A stretch of DNA of 64,000 nucleotides from SG-bin7 sp964498095 (GCA_964498095.1 CAZCFY010000003.1:62001-126000); one strand, 5' to 3'. Positions 8,574-16,909 are shown, counted from the stretch's first letter. The notes: generated from the letters alone by a model not told the origin. Numbers and translations are program-made.

Positions 8574-9188
8574 ATGTTTAACTTAAAGATTTTGCAAAGG
8601 CGAAAACTTTTTTACATTTTACCACTGATTCTCCTTGGCAGTTTTGCGTGGGCGCACCAACCTAGCGCCGGTCAAGGACGCTTATCGGTAGGTCCATTTA
8701 CGAGCCGGTTTATGGACTCACCTTCGCCTATTAAAACACCTACATTTATCGGTGCGGGTGTTATTGGTGAACTCGACTTCAGCGACTACAGCGGCATCGA
8801 AATAGCTATCTTTTATTTTGAAAGCCAATTCGCCGTCGATCATGGCGGCTACTGGCTCGTGGAGCGCGCGCATCGCATTTATATTCCCATCGGCTACCGC
8901 TATTGGTTTTCTAAATATGTCTCATTGGCGACGAGTTTTTACGCTACCTACCGCATAGGTAAATGGGAAGACGTTTACCGCTCGCCCGGACTCACGTCTG
9001 AGATAGTCACCTCGGCCCAGGATATTGCCGAGTATGGGTTTGATTTTTCGGTGCAAACTGACCTTTTTACCAATGATAAATTCGCGCTAATTTTAGATAG
9101 CCGCTTTTTACTCCCGACAACGGATAAACCCGATGAGAACTCGCGGGCTTACATGTTCTTTTTAGGATTGAAGTATCGGGTGCATTAG
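8574..9188 (+). CDS. Predicted outer-membrane or secreted beta-barrel protein
   Basis: 204 residues with a signal peptide (hydrophobic segment LFYILPLILLGSFAWA). The mature part is rich in alternating strands (SGIEIAIFYFESQ, YVSLATSFYATYRIG, FALILDSRFLLP) and ends in FLGLKYRVH, so a small barrel of the OmpW/OmpA-like size class is likely. A TATAAC box at 8556-8561 would place the transcription start only a few bases before the ATG, suggesting a very short leader. It is head to head with the neighbouring barrel gene, and the HD-GYP gene follows 14 bases downstream. Confidence 0.7.
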   Translation: MFNLKILQRRKLFYILPLILLGSFAWAHQPSAGQGRLSVGPFTSRFMDSPSPIKTPTFIGAGVIGELDFSDYSGIEIAIFYFESQFAVDHGGYWLVERAHRIYIPIGYRYWFSKYVSLATSFYATYRIGKWEDVYRSPGLTSEIVTSAQDIAEYGFDFSVQTDLFTNDKFALILDSRFLLPTTDKPDENSRAYMFFLGLKYRVH

Positions 9189-9202
9189 CATAACCTAATC
9201 CG

Positions 9203-10153
9203 GTGACGACAGAAGCCAAAGCCGAAAAATTTTTGCGTATCCGCATTCGCAGTATATTTCCCGATACGCCGACGGAATTTAATCTCTACGTATTCATTAA
9301 CGGCCGCCACGTCTTATATTTGCACTCGGGTGACCGCCTCACGCCCGAAAAGTTAAAAACCTTGGAAAACCATCCCGGGGCGGCATTTTACATTCAAGAA
9401 AAAGATTTGCCCATTTACAAAAAATATATTCATCGCGAAGTAAACAGCGATCGTCTAGACCCGCGGCAAAAAGCGGTCATTTTACGTGAGAGTTCTTACG
9501 CTCTTGTGGAAGAGCTTTATGAAAACCCCGACGTCAATAAGGCCCTTGATGAGAGTAAAGAAGTCATTAACGGATTTGTGAGCTTCATGGAGGCCGTACC
9601 TGAAGGTATGGCTCACTTAATCAGCCTTTCCAGTCACGATTTTTATACCTACAACCACTCTCTTGACGTTGGAATTTATTGTCTTGGAATCGCCCGGGCG
9701 CAAAATTACAATGCGCGGGATCTCTTAGAAATTGGTCAAGGCGCACTTTTTCACGATATCGGCAAGCGCATGGTTAGCGTGGAAATTATCTGTAAGGCTG
9801 GACCCCTAGATGACATGGAATGGGCGCAGATGTCTCGTCACCCGCAATTTGGCTTAAAGATCCTCAATGAGCACGGATCCATTTCTGATGCGATTAAAGC
9901 TTGTTGTTTTGAACATCATGAGAACTTTTTGGGGACTGGCTATCCCCAGGGGTTAAACGGTCCCGATATTCATCCCTATGCCCGCATGGTAGCTCTTTCG
10001 GATACCTATGATGCCCTAACGACCAAACGCTCATACAATAAGCCCATGATGCCTAAAGAAGCGTTAAACTTTATGCAGCAGAAATTAGCGGACCGCTTTG
10101 ATCCTGAATTATTAAAAGCGTTTACTTCAATATTATTTAAATTAGGTGAATAA
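9203..10153 (+). CDS. HD-GYP domain protein, possible cyclic-di-GMP phosphodiesterase
   Basis: 316 residues, GTG start. Residues 1-120 form a PilZ-like or unknown N-terminal part; 140-316 is an HD-GYP domain with H152, H184-D185 (HDIGK), H213, H238-H239 and ALSDTYDALT (264-273). The GYP loop reads HHENFLGTGYP instead of the usual HHERxDGxGYP, so the Arg and Asp positions differ while both metal-binding His residues and GYP are kept. HD-GYP proteins degrade cyclic-di-GMP or related dinucleotides; whether this variant is active cannot be told from sequence. It is probably cotranscribed with the outer-membrane gene just upstream. Confidence 0.88.
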   Translation: MTTEAKAEKFLRIRIRSIFPDTPTEFNLYVFINGRHVLYLHSGDRLTPEKLKTLENHPGAAFYIQEKDLPIYKKYIHREVNSDRLDPRQKAVILRESSYALVEELYENPDVNKALDESKEVINGFVSFMEAVPEGMAHLISLSSHDFYTYNHSLDVGIYCLGIARAQNYNARDLLEIGQGALFHDIGKRMVSVEIICKAGPLDDMEWAQMSRHPQFGLKILNEHGSISDAIKACCFEHHENFLGTGYPQGLNGPDIHPYARMVALSDTYDALTTKRSYNKPMMPKEALNFMQQKLADRFDPELLKAFTSILFKLGE

Positions 10154-10158
10154 GAGTT

Positions 10159-11862
10159 TTACTCTTCTTCTTCGCCGTCTTCTTCTTCTTCGTCATCTTC
10201 TTGTTCTAAATCGAAATCCTCGTCTTCATCTTCGGTGGATTTCTTAACGCGGGCTTTGCGTTCGCCGGAATTGGCTTTCCTTTCTTCCTCTAAAAGCTCC
10301 TCTCGAGAAAGTTCCTCTAGGATAGAAGAAGTTTTAGTTTTGGCCCGGCTTAAGTTTAACATTTCACGGTTAAGCGGCCCCGGTGAACCGAGCAAATCTC
10401 CTGACATGATGACATCGTTGGCTTGAACGACAACTGCGGTTGATGAGTTTTCGGTCGTATGAACAATTTTAAGAAGTCCCACGTCGCGCTTATTTGAATC
10501 ATCCACTGTTTTTTTATTGCGTAATTTTTCGTTGGCGAGCGCGTAAATTATGCCGCCCACTTTTATGCCCTGAGCACTGCCAACATCCAAGAATACAAAA
10601 GATCCCGGCGAGAAAAACTCAGTTAACCCGTCTAAATAACCGCCGCCGATTTGCCCTTCGACATTAAGGATCGGCCCAATTGTCGATAATTCAACGGTGG
10701 GTAACTTTTCCTTCACTAATTTAGCCCCGACACGAATGGGGTTAGTGTTAGAGATTACCGCCGCTTTAAAATAGTCATCGTCGACTTTTTCGATGAGTTT
10801 AACTTCGCCATCGACACTTATGGGGACACCGGAAAGAATTTTATAAAACTTTCGTGGCTTTTCTAAGCGGCTGACAACCAAAAACGTGTCGCCCACGGCC
10901 CCTTCATCAACATCGACATAAACATATTGATAATTAGAACCGACAAGCGAACTGTCCCGAAACTCAACCACTTCGCCCACGTCGTCAGGAAATTCTTCAG
11001 CCAAATAAGCCAGTAACGGCACTATAATAGTTTGCGGCGAAGATGGTGGAGCCCCCGAGAAAAATACTTTACCCTGGCTGGGCTGACTAGCCGCCGTCGC
11101 GTCCCAAACAGGTATACTTGGTGGAATTGTTTTTAACTTAACTGCTGGCTTACCTCTTGGCGGGGGAATGACGACTTGGTCAGCAGTTTCGGCCCGCAAG
11201 CCGGTAGTAGGAAGAAAATCTCCATCCTCACCCGGCAAAAATTCAAGCTTTTCGGCTTCAATTTGTTCCGCGGAGGGAATTCCCGTGGCCACTGGCGCGG
11301 ATATTGGCGGTGGAGGCGTCTCTGGTTTAATGTCAATAACCGGCTCCTCATTGACAGTACCTTGATAAAAATTAAGAGAAGCACCGGGCTTTACGAAGTG
11401 AGGATTAGTAATGTCTTCATTTACCGCCCAAACTTTGGGCCAATAAAATGGATCACCGAATAATGTGCGGCTTACATCCCAAAGAGTATCCCCTTTTTGA
11501 ATCCGATAAGTTTCTTTACTTCGCTTACCAATAATCTTTCGCCACGACTCATCAGTGATTGGCCCCTTTAATTCACTAAAAATTTTAAAAAGCCGTTCCT
11601 CTAATTCCAAATCAGGATCGTCTACACCCCTAAGTGTTGCTTGTTCCGTGGGGACCTGTTCGACGGGCGCTTCTTCAGATGGGCTTTCTACCGCTTTCTC
11701 TGGTTTAGCAACGGGGGCTTCCTCTTCAATGACTTCCTCATCGCCAGAATCGAGTTCTTTTTCAAGATCGATCTCATCATTGGATTGCGCCAAGGCCATA
11801 GGCGAAGGCAGGGATAAAAAAATAAAATGAATTACAAAAAATGTGATAAAGAATTTAAACAT
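10159..11862 (-). CDS. LysM-domain envelope protein with acidic tail
   Basis: 567 residues. A signal peptide (about 1-25) is followed by an acidic/proline linker and one LysM domain at about 118-167 (YRIQKGDTLWDVSRTLFGDP), which in other proteins binds peptidoglycan glycan strands. The long remainder (about 200-520) looks beta-rich and contains internally similar stretches such as VGDTFLVVSRLEKPRKFYKI and IKVGGIIYALANEKLRNKKT. The last 25 residues are almost only Asp and Glu. The gene lies 19 bases downstream of the TPR protein gene and is probably cotranscribed with it; both would act in the periplasm. Confidence 0.85.
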   Translation of the reverse strand: MFKFFITFFVIHFIFLSLPSPMALAQSNDEIDLEKELDSGDEEVIEEEAPVAKPEKAVESPSEEAPVEQVPTEQATLRGVDDPDLELEERLFKIFSELKGPITDESWRKIIGKRSKETYRIQKGDTLWDVSRTLFGDPFYWPKVWAVNEDITNPHFVKPGASLNFYQGTVNEEPVIDIKPETPPPPISAPVATGIPSAEQIEAEKLEFLPGEDGDFLPTTGLRAETADQVVIPPPRGKPAVKLKTIPPSIPVWDATAASQPSQGKVFFSGAPPSSPQTIIVPLLAYLAEEFPDDVGEVVEFRDSSLVGSNYQYVYVDVDEGAVGDTFLVVSRLEKPRKFYKILSGVPISVDGEVKLIEKVDDDYFKAAVISNTNPIRVGAKLVKEKLPTVELSTIGPILNVEGQIGGGYLDGLTEFFSPGSFVFLDVGSAQGIKVGGIIYALANEKLRNKKTVDDSNKRDVGLLKIVHTTENSSTAVVVQANDVIMSGDLLGSPGPLNREMLNLSRAKTKTSSILEELSREELLEEERKANSGERKARVKKSTEDEDEDFDLEQEDDEEEEDGEEEE

Positions 11863-11881
11863 CCGTGTTCAAAAATCCTTT

Positions 11882-12343
11882 TTATTCTTGGCGTAACAAC
11901 TTTAATTGCACACTGGCCTGAAAAAACTCAGGACTGCCCGCAAACTTATCTTGTACGACTTTAAATGCCTTTTCGGCCTTATCCAGTTTTCCTAATTTAC
12001 GATAAGCGATTCCTTTGCCTATCAATGCAGCGGGAAATTTATTGGCGCGCGGATAAAATTTCTGTAACAAAGAAAAATTTTTGATGGCTCTTTTGTACTG
12101 ACCTTTAGAAAGAGCAAGTAACCCATTTAAGTAAAGAGCGTTATCGGCATGCACACTGTCGGGGTGGTTCTTTATCAGCAGTCTAACAGACTTATTAAGA
12201 AGAGTGCTGTCACCTTGCCGGTACGATTGGATCACTTTCGCGTAAAAATCTTGATCAGGGCTGGTGTTGATGGCGGAAAAACTAAAACTTGAAAATCCCA
12301 GAGCAAATAACATCGTAATAACCCAAGAGATTTTTCTTTTCAT
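11882..12343 (-). CDS. Periplasmic TPR-repeat protein
   Basis: 153 residues from the preferred ATG at 12343, which has AAGGGG just upstream and begins a good signal peptide (MKRKISWVITMLFALGFSSFSFSA). An upstream in-frame ATG at 12376 would only add a charged tail. The mature protein holds two to three tetratricopeptide repeats (ADNALYLNGLLALSKGQYKR, ALIGKGIAYRKLGKLDKAEK), similar to the C-terminal part of CpoB/YbgF-type proteins. It precedes the LysM protein gene on the same strand, 19 bases away. A good promoter lies at 12385-12413. Confidence 0.82.
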   Translation of the reverse strand: MKRKISWVITMLFALGFSSFSFSAINTSPDQDFYAKVIQSYRQGDSTLLNKSVRLLIKNHPDSVHADNALYLNGLLALSKGQYKRAIKNFSLLQKFYPRANKFPAALIGKGIAYRKLGKLDKAEKAFKVVQDKFAGSPEFFQASVQLKLLRQE

Positions 12344-12384
12344 CCGCTGACCCCTTCCCCATTTAGTGATGCTCAATATTAATA

Positions 12385-12413
12385 ATTGTAGGGAGCTTTT
12401 CTTAAACTGTCAG
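12385..12413 (-). promoter_or_regulatory. Predicted sigma70-type promoter of the TPR/LysM operon
   Basis: Minus-strand CTGACA (12408-12413), 17-base spacer and TACAAT (12385-12390), each one base from consensus. The predicted start lies about 35 bases upstream of the ATG at 12343. Confidence 0.55.
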
Positions 12414-12437
12414 TAGCAAATGCGTAATAATTTACCG

Positions 12438-12463
12438 ACTTTTCCACAAGTAATGTGGAAAGT
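12438..12463. other. Hairpin upstream of comEC
   Basis: ACTTTTCCAC and GTGGAAAGT pair over nine base pairs with one bulged T and a 7-base loop (AAGTAAT). No T-run follows on either strand, so it is not an ordinary intrinsic terminator; it may be an operator or RNA structure between the divergent genes. Confidence 0.45.
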
Positions 12464-12690
12464 TACCCCAGCCAGACCTTGGGCCGTAGTACGGACAAGG
12501 GTTTTAGCGAATTGCTTAGAAACAAACCATGAGTTAAGTCCATGAAATATCGTTAAATTTGAGAATAATACCTTACCTTAATTTCAGAATATTTATTTTT
12601 CTTAAATTTTGCCCTCGAACGGTCTTCAGCCAGACTCTAAAAACACAAACAAGCTAGTGGTTACCCACATTTGCATAAAGCGCTTTGAAA

Positions 12691-13569
12691 ATGAAATTAT
12701 TAATTTTGCCGTTTTTTTTCCTTGGGGCCTTTCACACCATTTTACTACCTGTGCTAAAAAACTTATCAACAATTGCCAACAAATTTTGTGTTCTGTCAGT
12801 ACCGGATTCCCAATGGAGTCCTGTTTACAATGCAATTGTCTGTGGCAACCCGCTTCTGCCCGGCGAATTCAAATCAAGACTTATTATAACGGGATTGATT
12901 CATCTCATTGTTGTTTCCGGCAGCCACTTAATATTCTTGGTTGCCGTTGCGGAGAAGTTTGTCCCAAATCGAGGGGTTCTTTTCTTAATTCTTGGGGCCT
13001 TTACACTAATGACGGGGTTACAACCACCTACCGTTAGGGCGATGGTAAACTTAAGCGTTGCCGAAAATGCTGTTAGCCAAAATTTATTTTGGACAAAAGC
13101 GCAGCAGACAATGTTGGGTGGACTATTAACGCTCTTTCTTTTTCCAGCCTGGGCCAGTTCGCACTCATTTGTCATGAGTTGGGCGGCAAGCTTTGCGTTA
13201 GCGACAAATCAACATGATGTAAAAAGTTGGCGCTACCATTTTTGGGTTTATTTTGTACTGTTTCCTATTTTTCTACCTCTATCGCCGCTGAACCCGATTT
13301 CAATTCTTACGAATTTACTTTTTGCGCCCGTTGTAGGAGCGGTACTTTTCCCTTTTTCGCTTTTTGCCTTTTTAGGCAGTGGCCCCGCGCACCTTGTTGA
13401 TATTTTATGGCAGATTTTTGACTCTTGCTTAAAAATAATTTCCGCCGAAGCACCGTTAACAATTCCGCCCATAAACTTTTCTCTGCTTTGGTTATGGGTT
13501 TATTTATTCGCACTGCATATTGGTGATCACATAAATTATGTAACAAGAAAGCGAAAGCCGCTTGGATAA
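12691..13569 (+). CDS. comEC: ComEC/Rec2-type competence membrane protein, channel half
   Basis: 292 residues, nearly all hydrophobic. It contains the ComEC core signature ITGLIHLIVVSGSHLIFL and TGLQPPTVRAMV, which in full-length ComEC form the channel that carries single-stranded DNA across the inner membrane. It lacks the usual N-terminal DUF4131 region and the C-terminal metallo-beta-lactamase domain; the latter is encoded by the next gene. The ATG at 12691 is chosen over an in-frame TTG two codons earlier. The two genes overlap by 8 bases in different frames (TTGGATAA), which suggests coupled translation of a split ComEC. Confidence 0.82.
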   Translation: MKLLILPFFFLGAFHTILLPVLKNLSTIANKFCVLSVPDSQWSPVYNAIVCGNPLLPGEFKSRLIITGLIHLIVVSGSHLIFLVAVAEKFVPNRGVLFLILGAFTLMTGLQPPTVRAMVNLSVAENAVSQNLFWTKAQQTMLGGLLTLFLFPAWASSHSFVMSWAASFALATNQHDVKSWRYHFWVYFVLFPIFLPLSPLNPISILTNLLFAPVVGAVLFPFSLFAFLGSGPAHLVDILWQIFDSCLKIISAEAPLTIPPINFSLLWLWVYLFALHIGDHINYVTRKRKPLG

Positions 13570-14287
13570 AGTCTTAGTTATCATTATTTTCTATTGTAGC
13601 CGCATAGGCCTAAACACGCTGCCGCAAGTTATCGTTTGGAATGTGGGACAAGGCCTTTGGGTAACGGCCGCCACACCGACGGCCTGTTTGCATTTCGATG
13701 CGGGCGGCGAGAAAAAGTATTTCCTTAAAAACCTCCCTAGCTTAGAAAAATTATGCCGGCACTTACCTAATATTTTTTCTTTTAGCCACTGGGATTTGGA
13801 TCACATCTCTTTTGTCGGCGGGTTTTACAAGAAGGGTTTTAAAGGTTGTCTGTTGCACACCCCCAACGGTTCCACCATAAGTCAGCGCAAACGGGAATGG
13901 CTAAATCTTTATCCCAAATGCCATGAAAATGTTGTGGCCATTAAAGAAATAAAATTTCCCTATAACGAAAAAATTTCCAACGAATCTTCTCGCGTATTTA
14001 CTTTTGGCCGTTTTATTTTGCCCGGCGACAGCACCATTCAAAATGAAAAACATTGGGCGCCGCAGGTTGGTCTGGCCCCTAACCAAATTTTGATTCTTGG
14101 GCATCACGGTAGCCGCACAAGCACCGGTTCTTTTTTACTCACGCAATTAACCGGGCTAAAAACAGCCGTGGCCAGCGCAAATTTAAAGCGCTATGGCCAT
14201 CCTCATAAGGAAGTTCAGATTCGCTTAAAAAAACAGGGCGTGAGTTTACTTAGAAATGAACATTGGGGGAATATTCATTTCCAGTAA
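13562..14287 (+). CDS. ComEC-type metallo-beta-lactamase domain protein
   Basis: 241 residues from a TTG start that overlaps the stop of the ComEC channel gene. A short hydrophobic segment (about 4-14) is followed by a metallo-beta-lactamase fold: VIVWNVGQGLWV (ComEC VGQG motif), FSFSHWDLDHISFVGGF (SHxDxDH metal motif), LILGHHGSRTST and YGHPHKEVQIRLKKQG. All are the positions expected in the C-terminal domain of ComEC, which is thought to process incoming DNA. Because the motifs are intact and the frame change falls between domains, this looks like a real split gene and not a decaying one, though a sequencing frameshift cannot be excluded. Confidence 0.82.
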   Translation: MDKVLVIIIFYCSRIGLNTLPQVIVWNVGQGLWVTAATPTACLHFDAGGEKKYFLKNLPSLEKLCRHLPNIFSFSHWDLDHISFVGGFYKKGFKGCLLHTPNGSTISQRKREWLNLYPKCHENVVAIKEIKFPYNEKISNESSRVFTFGRFILPGDSTIQNEKHWAPQVGLAPNQILILGHHGSRTSTGSFLLTQLTGLKTAVASANLKRYGHPHKEVQIRLKKQGVSLLRNEHWGNIHFQ

Positions 14288-14290
14288 TAA

Positions 14291-15400
14291 TTAATTTCCG
14301 CGGAAGGGCCTTAGCTCCATCTCAAGATCGCGGGCCACCGGCTCATAGGCAACGTAACCCTTGTAGACGTTAAGACCTAAAAGCAAAGCGGGATCTTTGC
14401 TAATAGCATCTTCTAATCCCATGCCAGCAATCATCGACGCATATTTAAATGTGGCGTTAGTGAGGGCATACGTTGAAGTCCGCGATACCACGCCCGGCAT
14501 ATTGGGTACGCAGTAGTGAATCACACCATTAACTTCGTAAGTGGGATTCGTATGCGAGGTGGGTTTACAGGTTTCGATACAACCACCTTGGTCAACAGAG
14601 ACATCCACGATGACGCTTCCCGGAGTCATTTGCGCGACCATTTCTTTAGTCACAAGTTTTGGCGCTTTAGCCCCGGTTACAAGTACGGCGCCGATTACTA
14701 GATCGGCTTCACGCACCGCTTTTTCGATATTGGTCGCATTTGAATAGAGTGTATTGATGCGATTGCCATAAATGGAATCCAGATGCTCCAAGCGTTTTAA
14801 GCTAATATCAATAATAGTGACATCGGCACCGAGACCCACAGCAATATAGAGTGAATTTACGCCAACCACACCGCCACCGATGATCACAACTTTTCCGCGT
14901 CTAACACCGGGGACGCCACCTAACAAAATCCCCTGCCCGCCATGATCTTTTTGCAGACAGATAGCGCCGATTTGCGGAGCCATGCGGCCGGCAACTTCAC
15001 TCATGGGTGTGAGTAGCGGCAAGCTACCGTCGGGTTTTTGAATGGTTTCGTAGCCGATGGCTTTTACTTTTCGTTCACACAAAACTTTTGTCAGTTTTGG
15101 TTCCGCAGCCAAATGCAGATAGGTATATAAAATTTGATTTTCCTTTAAGAGATCGTATTCATCGGGAAGGGGCTCTTTTACTTTCACGATCATTTCGGCT
15201 TTGGCATATACTTCTTTTTTGGAGTCCAAAATCTTGGCGCCGGCTTGTTCGTAATGTTCATTGGTAATACGGCTGCCAAGGCCAGCGTCTTTTTCGACAT
15301 AAACTTTATGACCTTCGGTCACGAGTTGCCGAACGCCAGCATCCGTCATCCCGACACGATTTTCGCTAATTTTAATTTCCTTCGGTACCCCAATAATCAT
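14291..15400 (-). CDS. ald: Alanine dehydrogenase
   Basis: NAD-dependent oxidative deamination of L-alanine to pyruvate and ammonia. From the ATG at 15400 (GAAGGAG six bases upstream) the protein is 369 residues and begins MIIGVPKEIKISENRVGMT, the family N-terminus. Other signatures are IVKVKEPLPDEY, LYTYLHLAAEP, the Rossmann loop VVIIGGGVVGVNS and NMPGVVSRTSTYALTNAT near the C-terminus. An upstream extension to 15508 is open but unlike the family. A good promoter (15426-15453) overlaps the first codons of the divergent gene. The enzyme fits an organism that feeds on amino acids. Confidence 0.96.
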   Translation of the reverse strand: MIIGVPKEIKISENRVGMTDAGVRQLVTEGHKVYVEKDAGLGSRITNEHYEQAGAKILDSKKEVYAKAEMIVKVKEPLPDEYDLLKENQILYTYLHLAAEPKLTKVLCERKVKAIGYETIQKPDGSLPLLTPMSEVAGRMAPQIGAICLQKDHGGQGILLGGVPGVRRGKVVIIGGGVVGVNSLYIAVGLGADVTIIDISLKRLEHLDSIYGNRINTLYSNATNIEKAVREADLVIGAVLVTGAKAPKLVTKEMVAQMTPGSVIVDVSVDQGGCIETCKPTSHTNPTYEVNGVIHYCVPNMPGVVSRTSTYALTNATFKYASMIAGMGLEDAISKDPALLLGLNVYKGYVAYEPVARDLEMELRPFRGN

Positions 15401-15425
15401 ATAGACTCCTTCGCAATTAGAGAGT

Positions 15426-15453
15426 TTTATAATAGCTAGTAATGCTCGGTCAA
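15426..15453 (-). promoter_or_regulatory. Predicted sigma70-type promoter of ald
   Basis: Minus-strand TTGACC (15448-15453), 16-base spacer, TATAAA (15426-15431). The -35 box lies inside the coding start of the divergent gene at 15442, whose own probable -10 box (TATAAT, 15428-15433) covers almost the same bases. Confidence 0.55.
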
Positions 15454-16218
15454 TATCGCCGCCAAATTCTAATTTTACTATTGAGTCACCTTTGGTGGCT
15501 GAATGCAAGCGCCGTCATTCCCGAAGGACTCGAAAATATAATGCTCGAAAATGGGCGTTCCCAAGGGCTACGTTACAATGTTTCTGTGCAAAACACAGAG
15601 TCTATCTGGCGCAGTGAAGGCCCAAGTGCAAATGTGTTGATCGGCTTTACCAACGCTGCCCGCAATTCATTCACATTTGGTTATTATCAAACTCTAAATC
15701 AAAACGATAAGGATGCTTACTTTTTGCGCTACGATTATACTTTTGCGGGTACCCATACGGTGGCGCTTAAATGGCTACATAATGATTGGAACTATATCTC
15801 CTCCACTCAAGAAAACATAAGTTTGGAGTACAATGGTTTTGTCAGCATTGAGTCCCTGGGAACGGGAGCTTATTTTAATTTAGGAATCTATCAGCGCTGG
15901 CTTAAACAGAGCTGGAATACCGATTATCAGAGTCCTTTTTCGCTCGCCACTGACGACACTTCGCTTTTTGCGGTCGCGACTTTTGGAATTTTATTTCGGC
16001 TATGGCCCAATGACAGTTTTGTCTCGTTTGATATAAACAACCGCAACAGTTTTAATTTTTTTAACAGTGACGATGTCGGCACCGATTTAAGTTATTATTT
16101 GAATTTTTCCGACGGCAGTTATTTGCGCTTGATTCTGGGCACCCGCTGGTCTGGCTTTTTTACGTTTCCTCCAGGCTATGCGACCACAAGCTATGTGGGA
16201 CTGGGACTATCGTGGTAG
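15442..16218 (+). CDS. Predicted outer-membrane beta-barrel protein
   Basis: 258 residues. A signal peptide (about 1-24, ILILLLSHLWWLNASA) precedes a chain of aromatic-rich amphipathic strands (NSFTFGYYQTLNQ, DAYFLRYDYTF, THTVALKWLHNDWNYIS) ending in SYVGLGLSW, a typical barrel terminus. No named family recognised. The ATG sits about 9 bases after a TATAAT box, so the mRNA may be leaderless; no Shine-Dalgarno site is visible. Its 5' end is interleaved with the ald promoter. Confidence 0.72.
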   Translation: MLGQYRRQILILLLSHLWWLNASAVIPEGLENIMLENGRSQGLRYNVSVQNTESIWRSEGPSANVLIGFTNAARNSFTFGYYQTLNQNDKDAYFLRYDYTFAGTHTVALKWLHNDWNYISSTQENISLEYNGFVSIESLGTGAYFNLGIYQRWLKQSWNTDYQSPFSLATDDTSLFAVATFGILFRLWPNDSFVSFDINNRNSFNFFNSDDVGTDLSYYLNFSDGSYLRLILGTRWSGFFTFPPGYATTSYVGLGLSW

Positions 16219-16232
16219 ATTGTGCCCCTTGC

Positions 16233-16303
16233 GAACAAGTCAACTTATAGGTTGCAAAAAGACATTAGATTGCCGAATACGCAACCTATAGGATGACTTG
16301 TTC
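16233..16303. repeat. 23-base inverted repeat between converging genes
   Basis: The arms GAACAAGTCA..TATAGGTTGC (16233-16255) and its complement (16281-16303) match at 21 of 23 positions around a 25-base spacer. The right arm includes the last codons and TAG stop of the minus-strand gene ending at 16286; the left arm lies 15 bases after the stop of the plus-strand gene. It could end transcription from both sides or protect mRNA ends. No T-run is present. Confidence 0.7.
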
Positions 16304-16864
16304 CGGAGCGCACTCTTGCATGATGTGTGTAAGATAATGCTCCATGTGGGCCGGATGCGAATTCATATCGGAGATAAGATAGTTAAATTTCTTTTCAAAT
16401 TCGGCGTCACGCAGGAAAGATTTGAATCGTCCGGCATCCATGCTGGTCTTTAGGCGTTTAAAAAAATCCACTTGCTGGGCCTGCAATATGGGATCGTGAA
16501 AAAATCTATCAGCATGCTCTAAGTCGTGAATGACAAACTCATAAGGCGTTTTTCCATTGGTGGATTTTTGCGGCAGGGAAACTATTCTTTGACCTTGCGT
16601 CTGCATTTCCAAAACTTCATAAGGGGTAGGAATACGCGTCGTGAATTGCAGACCGTAACGTCCCTCACTCCAAGCGATAAGGGAGCGGTTAACTCTTAGA
16701 GAAACTTTGCGCAGGGTATGCGTGTTTAGAAAAGCTAAGGCGGTAGTTTCCAGCGGCACTGGCGAAATTGGTTTGAGGCGGTTACCGATATAGATTTTCC
16801 CATAAAGACTCTGTGTCTCTTTTATTAGGTAAGCGGCGACCTTTTCGGCAGGATGAATGGCCAT
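16286..16864 (-). CDS. Conserved-looking protein of unknown function with HDxxH motif
   Basis: 192 residues, no signal peptide or membrane segment. The middle holds FVIHDLEHADRFFHDP (H113, D114, H117, H123), a spacing that could bind a metal, and the C-terminus is His-rich (SHPAHMEHYLTHIMQE). COQ4 proteins have a similar HDxxH motif, but I see no further similarity and do not assign a function. Its 3' end forms one arm of the inverted repeat at 16233-16303. The start is 45 bases from the divergent gene at 16910. Confidence 0.7.
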   Translation of the reverse strand: MAIHPAEKVAAYLIKETQSLYGKIYIGNRLKPISPVPLETTALAFLNTHTLRKVSLRVNRSLIAWSEGRYGLQFTTRIPTPYEVLEMQTQGQRIVSLPQKSTNGKTPYEFVIHDLEHADRFFHDPILQAQQVDFFKRLKTSMDAGRFKSFLRDAEFEKKFNYLISDMNSHPAHMEHYLTHIMQECAPEQVIL

Positions 16865-16909
16865 AAACTGTATCTTGACAAAATTTGGCGCTGAAGGAAA
16901 CTAATAGAC

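Larger units (their letters stand above)
12344..12690. other. Intergenic region between divergent tpr and comEC genes
   Basis: This 347-base stretch is the longest without a gene. It holds the predicted promoter of the TPR/LysM operon (12385-12413) and a hairpin (12438-12463). The comEC-proximal part (about 12520-12680) is AT-rich and should hold the comEC promoter, but no clear -35/-10 pair stands out. No small gene or RNA gene was recognised. Confidence 0.6.

Noticed and set aside
12609..13037. 142-codon plus-strand frame overlapping comEC
   Set aside because: Overlaps the ComEC membrane gene in another frame, odd Cys-rich composition, no ribosome site.
13562..13569. Frameshift that destroys comEC
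   Set aside because: Both halves keep all motifs and the overlap TTGGATAA supports coupling, so a split gene is the better reading; a read error remains possible and is noted.
15401..15508. Longer start for alanine dehydrogenase
   Set aside because: The family starts at MIIGVPKEIK, with GAAGGAG right before it; the extension covers the promoter.
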